38,063 nucleotides of DNA from an uncultured Prevotellaceae bacterium (GTDB lineage: Bacteria > Bacteroidota > Bacteroidia > Bacteroidales > Bacteroidaceae): NCBI GenBank assembly GCA_902794405.1, contig CADBHI010000055.1:1-38063 (forward strand), written 5' to 3'. The notes beneath the pieces are model-generated. The model saw only the letters and a list, made by a program, of their open reading frames with translations. It was not told where the DNA came from and did no database searches. Of the stretch, positions 32,343 to 38,063 are shown piece after piece. A program made the position numbers and the translations under genes. How positions within the stretch are numbered: position 1 is the first letter of the stretch; each line of letters starts with the position of its first letter.

Positions 32343-34685
32343 CTACTTCATCTGCTCCAGCAGCCGGGAAAGGTTTTCGAGGTCGCGGGCATCTACCTTC
32401 AAGTCGAGCAGATTGCCGTCGCGGTTGAAGAGCTTGTAGGTGGGCCAGCTGTGGACGTCTAAGTGGCGCTCGATGGCGGCCTGCTGCTCTGTGGGCAGGT
32501 TGTAGTGGGCGACGTTGGGGCCGCTGACGTTGTACTCCTTGATGACATTCTCCCACGCCATGTCGTAGTCCTTCAGTCGGGCGTACTCCTCAGTGGAGTG
32601 ACTAAGTGCTTCCTTGCAGGGGCCACACCAAGTGCCCCAGATGTCTAAGAGCACGAACTTACCCTTATAGGGTTCAAGGATTTTCTTTAGCAGCGCCTCG
32701 CCCTCAGAGATATTGGCAAGGTTATCAGATGACTTCAGCACCAACTTGTCGAACTCGCGGTTCTCGATAGCGAGGTAGTGGTCATTCTGCTTCTCCACCA
32801 TCGCTAAGCAGATAGGATTGCTAATCATTGTCTTCAACGTGTCCAAAATATTGGGTGCCAGCGAGGTGCGCTCATGGTCAATATGACTGTATGCTTGACG
32901 ACCAAGCCAGAGGTCCTTGATAAACGGATCTGCACCAAGCGAGTCAAGCGTCAGAACGTGTTGCTTCAGGGTGTTCAAGAGCATTCCGCCATTGATGATT
33001 TTCGAGGATTTCGGAGAGTTGATAATCTTGTCCACCTCCTTAATCATGTCGGCATTCAGCGAGTCGAGTTCATGGGATTTGCGTACCTTCGCCTCGACAG
33101 TGGGTTCTGCTTCGATGAGAGAAGTTGCCTCATCTATCCATTTAGCCCAACGCGTGAGCAGTGCCAGTTCCTCGTCGTTGGAGGCGAATTCCTTGTAGTT
33201 GTCACGGAGGCTGTATGAGAACACGGCATTGCGTGCCCGTGAGGCATCGTCAATATAGTCGCTCAAGAAATTACCGAGGTCGCGATGCAGCGTATAGGGC
33301 TTTTCCATCTTCGTCCAGAAGGTGTCGCAGGCATAGCGGCGAGCATTGTCTGAGAACTGCATACCTTTGGCGCGGAAACGGGCCTGTCCAAAGGCACGTG
33401 CCTGCTGCATTAGTGTATTACCTTTCCTGTAAACATTGAAGCGGGTGGAGAGTGTAGGATGCTGCTCACAAAGCGCGTCGATGTTGGCGTATTGTGTCTT
33501 GATGAGGCTATCGACCGAGGCAATATAGGGTTCAAAGAGTTCCGCACTTCCTTTGCCCGCACTTTCCTGGTCTTCATACAGGTCCACGGTTTTCCAGTCG
33601 AGCGGATACTTGAAGAGCTCGTTCTGCAGACGACAGTCGTCGCCCATCAAGTAGCGTCGGCCCTCCTTGAAATCGTAGAGCAAGAAGTAGGTCTTGCCCG
33701 GTTCGAACATCGTACGGAGGAAACAACGCTGCCAATCGATAAAGAACTCCGTACTGTTCACAATGGGTATTTTTACTATGAAGCGTCCCTGCTCGTCCAA
33801 ATTGGCACTGACGGACTGATGCTCGTCCGTATAGAGGTCTTGGTAACCGAAATCGAAAGTCTTCAACTGCTTGAATTGCTCCGGCATATCCTTAATCCAG
33901 CCCACGACGGTCACGGTGTCCGTCTTGTAGCCTGTGTCCACGAAGCCCTCACGAGTATCTTTCGTGGGATAGTCAGGCAGGAAGCGGGTGGTAATCATGG
34001 CGTATGTGGCCTTCCGGCTGCCAATCTGAATCATGCGTGAGCCTTTCTTGTCCTTGCCGACCATGACCTTCAACTCGTCGTTGCCATTGGTCATGACGAT
34101 GGTGGCTTCGCCAGTCTTGGGGTTCACGTCACGCTGCTTGTAGTTCCAGAACTTGCAGTCATAGATGGCGCAGTCGTCGAAGAAGGCTATCTTCCAGTCA
34201 CCCTTATCGTCACGCCAATAGGAAGGGAAGAGTTGCTTCCAACGATCCTCCACAGGCTTGATGCCCTTTATCTGGAAAGCCCCCTGGCCGTCACCCTCGA
34301 TGAAATCGAACGACTTCGTTCCCTTAGGCAACGCTGGGAAATAGAACGTCATATCGCGACGGCCGTCCTTGTTCGTCTGAAGGTGCTTGTTGAGTTCGAT
34401 GCCATCGGCAGAAGTGATGGTATAGCGCTGATCACCCACCTTCAGATAGGTGTCGCCGGCAAACTGGAACCAGAAGTCGGGATAGTCCGACCGCTGATGT
34501 GCGGTGATATACACAACGGTCTCGTTGTCCTTCAGTTCTACCTTCGTCACGTCAAGGCACAGGTTGAAAAACCCGTCGCCATAACTGTTTCCAAACTCCG
34601 TAGTGGGCTGTTCCCACACCACATCTTTCGCCTGGCCCGTCAGCACTGTGAGGGCAAGCAGAATGGTCATGATGGTTGATTTCAT
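32343..34685 (-). CDS. TlpA-like thioredoxin-fold protein with long N-terminal region (thioredoxin domain shortened)
   Basis: This is a 780-residue exported protein with signal peptide 1-19. Residues 20-600 are beta-rich then helical (an N-terminal region common in Bacteroidetes TlpA/AhpC-TSA family proteins). The C-terminal thioredoxin domain has FVLLDIWGTWCGPC with the redox Cys pair 687/690 and the cis-Pro748 in SWPTYKL. Between LKDYD (ends 708) and AWENVIKEYNV the family normally has about 12 more residues forming the central beta-strand (compare IHFVYITSPTSPLKIWQEM in the second TlpA-like protein of this window). They are absent here, so the fold may be compromised. Family members are periplasmic reductases. 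A small membrane protein gene lies 27 bases upstream. Confidence 0.85.
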   Translation of the reverse strand: MKSTIMTILLALTVLTGQAKDVVWEQPTTEFGNSYGDGFFNLCLDVTKVELKDNETVVYITAHQRSDYPDFWFQFAGDTYLKVGDQRYTITSADGIELNKHLQTNKDGRRDMTFYFPALPKGTKSFDFIEGDGQGAFQIKGIKPVEDRWKQLFPSYWRDDKGDWKIAFFDDCAIYDCKFWNYKQRDVNPKTGEATIVMTNGNDELKVMVGKDKKGSRMIQIGSRKATYAMITTRFLPDYPTKDTREGFVDTGYKTDTVTVVGWIKDMPEQFKQLKTFDFGYQDLYTDEHQSVSANLDEQGRFIVKIPIVNSTEFFIDWQRCFLRTMFEPGKTYFLLYDFKEGRRYLMGDDCRLQNELFKYPLDWKTVDLYEDQESAGKGSAELFEPYIASVDSLIKTQYANIDALCEQHPTLSTRFNVYRKGNTLMQQARAFGQARFRAKGMQFSDNARRYACDTFWTKMEKPYTLHRDLGNFLSDYIDDASRARNAVFSYSLRDNYKEFASNDEELALLTRWAKWIDEATSLIEAEPTVEAKVRKSHELDSLNADMIKEVDKIINSPKSSKIINGGMLLNTLKQHVLTLDSLGADPFIKDLWLGRQAYSHIDHERTSLAPNILDTLKTMISNPICLAMVEKQNDHYLAIENREFDKLVLKSSDNLANISEGEALLKKILEPYKGKFVLLDIWGTWCGPCKEALSHSTEEYARLKDYDMAWENVIKEYNVSGPNVAHYNLPTEQQAAIERHLDVHSWPTYKLFNRDGNLLDLKVDARDLENLSRLLEQMK

Positions 34686-34712
34686 GTAGTTTCAAGTTTT
34701 ATTATTCAAGAT

Positions 34713-35204
34713 TCAATTGTCAATATTCTTTCTGATTTCTTCAGCCACGCCCTTCGTCCAGGCAACGTCATAGCCCGTCTTCACATGTATATAGCCAATC
34801 TCGGGACTATTCGTGGCAATGATGACCTGATACTCATCACGGGCATAGGGTGTGCCGCTATTGTTGAAGGTGACATCAGTAATGACGCTCTTGTCCAGGC
34901 GTCGGCCTTCTACAACGAAGAAGTTCTTGTAGACCAGTATCACGCCCATTGCTTCGTTGGCACGCGTAGCGTCCAAAAGTATCACGTCCTCAGGTTGGCC
35001 GTATTGGGCCGTAAGTTCGTCAACAGTCATAGCCGACGGCCTGATGATATCGTCGGCTTTCCGTCTGCGATGCTTTTCGTTCATGAATAACGCGAACAGG
35101 AAACATCCGACCAGCGGCAAAATGGCATGGTTGTTGTCAGTGAAGTAGGCGTATAGCACTATGAGAGCAACTATTACTACGCCGAGTATAATACTTTGTT
35201 TCAT
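34713..35204 (-). CDS. Small membrane protein of unknown function (163 aa)
   Basis: Start ATG 35204 (MKQSIILGVV) is preferred over the upstream in-frame start at 35291, which would run through the hipA remnant. Two hydrophobic helices (about 4-21 and 27-42) are followed by a basic turn (HRRRKAD) and a soluble C-terminal domain with MTVDELTAQYGQPEDVILLD and strands ending YIHVKTGYDVAWTKG. This domain looks like a PH-like or SmpA-like small fold, but I cannot name it. It lies 27 bases before the TlpA-like gene on the same strand, so they probably form one unit. Confidence 0.65.
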   Translation of the reverse strand: MKQSIILGVVIVALIVLYAYFTDNNHAILPLVGCFLFALFMNEKHRRRKADDIIRPSAMTVDELTAQYGQPEDVILLDATRANEAMGVILVYKNFFVVEGRRLDKSVITDVTFNNSGTPYARDEYQVIIATNSPEIGYIHVKTGYDVAWTKGVAEEIRKNIDN

Positions 35205-35223
35205 ATTAGTAATAAATATTTTC

Positions 35224-35480
35224 TTAATAGTATTTCTCGAGTTCGCTTGTCCTTTCTCTGACTTCCTCGATGATCTGCTGACAACGGGCACGAGTCATGC
35301 GGATGTTCATGCCGACGGTTATCATATCTTCGTCTGAGGGTAGTCCTTTGAAGTTAATGGTTGAAGCATGCTCTCCTAAAGTGGCATCTCAAACTGGCAA
35401 GCTGATCTGTTTCCCATAGACAGCGTTCCCACCTTCCGTCCGTGATACATCACGCAGACAGCCTGTATATCCTTTATCAT
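35224..35480 (-). pseudogene. hipA remnant (both ends kept, middle deleted)
   Basis: The minus strand from ATG 35480 reads 34 residues: MIKDIQAVCVMYHGRKVGTL, then SMGNRSACQFEMPL, stop at 35376. This is the start of a HipA N-terminal domain. Its ATG overlaps the HipB-like stop (ATGA), the usual hipBA arrangement. In a different frame from 35379 to the stop at 35224 the sequence reads LGEHASTINFKGLPSDED, then MITVGMNIRMTRARCQQIIE and RTSELEKYY, which matches the C-terminal end of HipA kinases. The ATP-binding and catalytic core (several hundred residues) is missing, so no kinase toxin can be made. Confidence 0.8.
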
Positions 35481-35791
35481 ACGCCACGCTTTCTTGTTCG
35501 GTTCTTATTGATTTCCAGCAGTTCCTCCATTGTGTCGTATTTCGGTTCTGCCAGCAACTGCATGATTTCTTCAGAATAGCCTAAAGCTTTCGCCAATTTG
35601 ACATACGACTCCAAGGAGATAGTATGCTTCAATTCAAAGCGCTGAATGGATGAAGCAGGCACGCCACTTATCTCCGCAAGGCTCTTAGTGGAGAGCTTCT
35701 TCTCCAAACGCCTTGCCTTCAAGTTCTCTGCCAACCGCTGCATCGCTATTTGTAGCGGATAGGGGTCGTAAACGTACATGTTCTGCGTCAT
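35477..35791 (-). CDS. HipB-like XRE-family repressor (orphan antitoxin)
   Basis: The protein has 104 residues. A helix-turn-helix of the Cro/C1 type spans about 23-80: LKARRLEKKLSTKSLAEISG, then SIQRFELKHTISLESYVKLAKALG. The C-terminal tail (MEELLEINKNRTRKRGV) is basic. It has the size and position of HipB antitoxins: its stop overlaps the ATG of the hipA remnant. In intact modules HipB binds the operator and sequesters the HipA kinase. With hipA destroyed it would be a free repressor, perhaps of its own promoter (35843-35874) or of other loci. An alternative start at 35779 (MYVYDPY) is possible. Confidence 0.85.
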   Translation of the reverse strand: MTQNMYVYDPYPLQIAMQRLAENLKARRLEKKLSTKSLAEISGVPASSIQRFELKHTISLESYVKLAKALGYSEEIMQLLAEPKYDTMEELLEINKNRTRKRGV

Positions 35792-35842
35792 ATATTATGC
35801 ATATCTCTTAATTTTTCTGATTAACACATCAAATATGGTGTA

Positions 35843-35874
35843 CAAAGATACGAACTTTTTTCCAGACTACCAAA
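35843..35874 (-). promoter_or_regulatory. Consensus Bacteroidetes promoter for the HipB-like gene
   Basis: On the minus strand TTTG (35874-35871), exactly 20 bases, TATCTTTG (35850-35843) match the full consensus. The transcript leader (about 45 bases) contains an ACACCATATTTGATGTGT-like partial dyad at about 35824-35841 that could be an operator. The promoter looks intact even though the toxin gene is gone. Confidence 0.75.
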
Positions 35875-35902
35875 TAATCTGTTGGTTATTTCTATTTATT
35901 GG

Positions 35903-36793
35903 TCACTTATATTTGATCTTGAAATAATCGAGCAGGGCTTTGTATTGGTCTTGCGCTGTCAGGCAGGTATCTGTTAGATAGCCGTCAATATGGCCCCATT
36001 CTCGTAAACCACGATAGTAGAACATCTTGAGCTCATCCGTGATGATGAAGGGTACGATAAGGTTGGCCAAGCATTCCTTGAACATCAATAAACGGCCTAC
36101 TCGACCATTGCCGTCTTGGAAGGGGTGAATCTGCTCGAAGTGTACGTGGAAATTGAGAATGTCTTCCAGCGTTTTCTTGCAATGATGATTGTAGTCGCTG
36201 AGCAAAGCCTTCATCTGTTGATGAACCTGTTCCGGTGGACATGTATCCTGTCCACCTACTTCGTTTGGCAATTTCTTGTAGTCACCAACGGCAAACCAAT
36301 CTTTGCGACTATCGGACGTGCCTGTCTTCAGTAGCAAATGTAGTTGTTTGACGAACGCTTCTGTCAGCTTCTCATCGGCGTGGTCTATGATATAGTCAAT
36401 ACAACGGAAGTGGTTGACGGTTTCCACAATATCGTCCACATTGACTGCTACATCGGTAATGCCGATAGTGTTTGTTTCGAAGATATAGCGCGTCTGGTCA
36501 TGTGTTAGCCGACTTCCCTCTATGTGATTTGAGTTGTAGGTCAGGTCAATCTGCGTACGATGATAGATGCTGCCTTTCAACTTAGAAGACTTCTGTTCTC
36601 TTAGTGCTGCCAGCAAGGGTGAGATCTTTCCTGCGGATGCACCTCGTTGGGGAAGTACGGCATCACTTGGAATGTTCCAAGTCTTTCCCGTTAGAAAAGC
36701 ACCTCCTATCTTTCCACTCGCACAGTAATTGCGGGCGGTTCGTTCAGGAATACCGTACTTCTCGGCAAATTGAATGACTGAAATATACTCCAT
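35903..36793 (-). CDS. Fic-domain protein with N-terminal HTH and inhibitory motif
   Basis: The protein has 296 residues. The N-terminus (1-50) looks like a MerR/helix-turn-helix-like DNA-binding segment (VIQFAEKYGIPERTARNYCA, GGAFLTGKTWNIP). The inhibitory helix S-N-H-I-E-G is at 88-93 (Glu92 would block the gamma-phosphate of ATP), as in class II Fic proteins. The Fic core carries HPFQDGNGRVGR at 223-234, a complete active site with catalytic His223. Fic enzymes transfer AMP or other nucleotide groups to Ser/Thr/Tyr of target proteins. Everything needed for activity is visible. Targets are unknown. Its promoter carries three copies of a TTGCCGRTA-type word, suggesting the HTH domain autoregulates. 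Confidence 0.9.
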   Translation of the reverse strand: MEYISVIQFAEKYGIPERTARNYCASGKIGGAFLTGKTWNIPSDAVLPQRGASAGKISPLLAALREQKSSKLKGSIYHRTQIDLTYNSNHIEGSRLTHDQTRYIFETNTIGITDVAVNVDDIVETVNHFRCIDYIIDHADEKLTEAFVKQLHLLLKTGTSDSRKDWFAVGDYKKLPNEVGGQDTCPPEQVHQQMKALLSDYNHHCKKTLEDILNFHVHFEQIHPFQDGNGRVGRLLMFKECLANLIVPFIITDELKMFYYRGLREWGHIDGYLTDTCLTAQDQYKALLDYFKIKYK

Positions 36794-36803
36794 CTTTTTC
36801 GCT

Positions 36804-36863
36804 TATCGGCAAGCTCTTACTTTTTTCTGCTGCAAATATACTACTTTTTGCCGATACCGGCAA
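36804..36863 (-). promoter_or_regulatory. Promoter and probable operator of the fic gene
   Basis: The minus strand reads CTTG at 36864-36861, 20 bases, TATATTTG at 36840-36833, a close fit to the Bacteroidetes promoter. A perfect dyad TTGCCG-4-CGGCAA (36848-36863) overlaps the -33 box and spacer, and a third copy of the half-site, CTTGCCGATA, lies at 36813-36804 between the start site and the ATG. Protein bound at these sites would block the promoter. Confidence 0.7.
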
Positions 36864-36882
36864 GTTTTCGGATGAGAATTTA

Positions 36883-37938
36883 TTATTTGCTTGCAGCCTC
36901 CAATTCCTTACGGATGACGTCGTTGCCTGGGAAACCAACGTTTTTGAAGGTCTGTTCGCCCTTGGTATTGTAGATGGCGTAGGTTGGGATGCCGTCCGAT
37001 TCGTACTTGTCGAGGATGTATTTGTACTGCTCCTTGGTCAGGTAATAGTGGTCGCCGTCAATGTCCTTGAGCATCTCTTGCCAGATTTTGAGGGGCGACG
37101 TGGGCGAGGTGATGTAGACAAAATGGATGTTCTTGCCCTTCAGTTCCTGCTTTAAGGGCTTCATGTACTCGTGACCTTGACGGCAGGGACCGCACCACGT
37201 GGCCCAGATGTCGATGAGCACGGCCTTGCCCTTGTACTTGTCGAGGATGGTCTGCAGGATATTATCAGGCGCTACGTCGTCCAGCTTCTGATAGTAGACG
37301 CTCTGCTGGCTGGCCAGCTCGTCGGCGATGCGCTTCTGCTCGGCCTTATACTCAAGGAGGACGTTCTTGCAGTCCTCATGTTTCATCACCTCGAGATACA
37401 GATCCATCAGGTTGGCTTGCCCTGGGTCCATGGCGGATTGTATACATCTTAGCTCGTTGTTATAAGTATTCTTCTCTAAGGCTTTCTTGTCGTACATACT
37501 CAGTGGCGCATCCCAGAACTCCTGGCTGCATGGCGATGTAGGCTCGTTCAGGTATTTCCAAGTGTAGGCCTGTTCCTCTTCTGAAAGCGGAAGCAGGTCT
37601 TTGTTCTTCTCCATCTTCTCAAAGATATTCTCTTGAGACCAGACCACCCTTCCGTCCTCGTCCACATAATAATTGCTAAATTTCCATTCAAACTGGCGCG
37701 ACCATTTCACGAAGTTCGACTCTGCCATCATGCACAGCAGGTCTTGAGCCGCTGTGGTGTATTTCGATTTCCTGATAGTGGCCACGCGCTGGTCGAAAAT
37801 GTCCTGCAGGCACTGCAGGCGCTCCTCCTTCGTCTTGCACTCCTTGACCTTCAGGAATACCTTGTCATCATTACCGACGAGATCGACGGCTTCATTGGCT
37901 TTTTTCGCATTCACCAGGTCCATGTTGGTCTTGGCCAT
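36883..37938 (-). CDS. TlpA-like thioredoxin-fold protein (3' part of a frameshifted gene)
   Basis: The frame contains 351 residues, opening with MAKTNMDLVN, but this is an internal methionine: the same frame continues upstream to 37974 as SDNKPFLAFKGY. A helical region (about 20-215) precedes a thioredoxin domain with AVLIDIWATWCGPC (redox cysteines at 249/252 or close), IHFVYITSPTSP as the central strand, and GIPTYAIYN with the cis-proline. It ends in the family-typical EQTFKNVGFPG. It would be a periplasmic disulfide reductase. Upstream of 37974 the homology switches frame (see the next entry), so this stretch alone lacks a signal peptide and is unlikely to be an independent gene. The true start lies right of the window. 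Confidence 0.8.
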   Translation of the reverse strand: MAKTNMDLVNAKKANEAVDLVGNDDKVFLKVKECKTKEERLQCLQDIFDQRVATIRKSKYTTAAQDLLCMMAESNFVKWSRQFEWKFSNYYVDEDGRVVWSQENIFEKMEKNKDLLPLSEEEQAYTWKYLNEPTSPCSQEFWDAPLSMYDKKALEKNTYNNELRCIQSAMDPGQANLMDLYLEVMKHEDCKNVLLEYKAEQKRIADELASQQSVYYQKLDDVAPDNILQTILDKYKGKAVLIDIWATWCGPCRQGHEYMKPLKQELKGKNIHFVYITSPTSPLKIWQEMLKDIDGDHYYLTKEQYKYILDKYESDGIPTYAIYNTKGEQTFKNVGFPGNDVIRKELEAASK

Positions 37939-37981
37939 GTAGCCCTTGAAGGCGAGGAACGGCTTGTTGTCGCTCGCTACA

Positions 37982-38062
37982 GATCTTCATCAGTATCTCC
38001 GTCTCCTGTCCTGGGGCGATGACGATGTTGCCGAAAGCTAATCCACGCACGCCAACAGTCAC
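37982..38062 (-). pseudogene. Out-of-frame upstream continuation of the TlpA-like gene
   Basis: The minus strand from 38062 reads VTVGVRGLAFGN, then IVIAPGQETEILMKI, directly followed seven bases later by SDNKPFLAFKGYMAK in another frame. The two pieces form one natural protein segment, so one base appears to have been gained (seven bases where six would keep frame) around 37975-37981. Either the gene is a pseudogene or the assembly has a single-base error. The gene continues past the window end. Confidence 0.7.
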
Positions 38063-38063
38063 T

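Noticed and set aside
34713-35291. Longer start (35291) for the small membrane protein
   Set aside because: The first 29 codons would lie inside the hipA remnant read in another frame; the ATG at 35204 gives a natural membrane-protein N-terminus.
36883-37938. Treating the terminal TlpA-like frame as a complete gene starting at 37938
   Set aside because: Homology continues upstream of that methionine in the same frame and then in another frame; without it there is no signal peptide.
1-38063. tRNA, rRNA, IS element or prophage boundaries
   Set aside because: No cloverleaf, rRNA-like sequence, transposase, integrase or att-like direct repeats were found when reading both strands by eye.

Overview
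The window reads as a chromosomal segment of a Prevotella-like member of the Bacteroidales. The reasons are promoters of the Bacteroidetes type (TTTG, 20 bases, TAnnTTTG), BspA-type leucine-rich-repeat proteins, a BACON-domain lipoprotein, DUF2723/DUF3098 membrane proteins, TlpA-like thioredoxins with long N-terminal regions, a GH89 glycosidase and a free-standing LytTR regulator. No tRNA, rRNA, CRISPR array, transposase or phage structural gene is visible.

Layout. 1-3352 (+): the tail of an AraC-type regulator, a PLP aminotransferase, a flavodoxin-like oxidoreductase and a MATE exporter. 3369-3428 is a long hairpin between convergent genes. 3459-7509 (-) is a three-gene operon: GH89 alpha-N-acetylglucosaminidase, an HGSNAT-like membrane acyltransferase and a SIMPL protein. 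7633-10429 (-) holds DUF2723 and DUF3098 genes. 10528-11214 (-) is a membrane-anchored winged-helix regulator. Its promoter module (36 identical bp at fixed spacing) is shared with the GH89 operon. 11719-12615 (-) is a secreted protein carrying a G9 tract.

12887-31725 (+) is the centrepiece. A LytTR regulator and an FHA/zinc-ribbon membrane protein are followed, from a second promoter, by a tightly packed run: a membrane protein with Ca-loop-like motifs, a zinc-ribbon/FHA-like/Sel1-like protein, three small secreted proteins, a 2258-residue BspA-like protein, an outer-membrane barrel protein, a BACON lipoprotein with a Glu-Pro tail, and a second 1552-residue BspA-like protein. Stop/start overlaps and short gaps suggest one transcription unit. 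I infer a surface-display module: regulators and cytoplasmic/inner-membrane proteins, periplasmic helpers, an outer-membrane partner and two giant repeat adhesins. The first adhesin looks like an extra LRR protein fused in frame to a copy of the second.

31736-36793 is an accessory patch with decaying genes: a truncated RhuM-like gene running into palindromic repeats, a HipB-like repressor whose hipA partner is reduced to its two ends, and an apparently intact Fic protein with a likely autoregulatory operator. Between these lie a 780-residue TlpA-like protein lacking part of its thioredoxin fold and a small membrane protein. The window ends inside another TlpA-like gene (36883 to beyond 38063, -) that carries an apparent frameshift near 37975.
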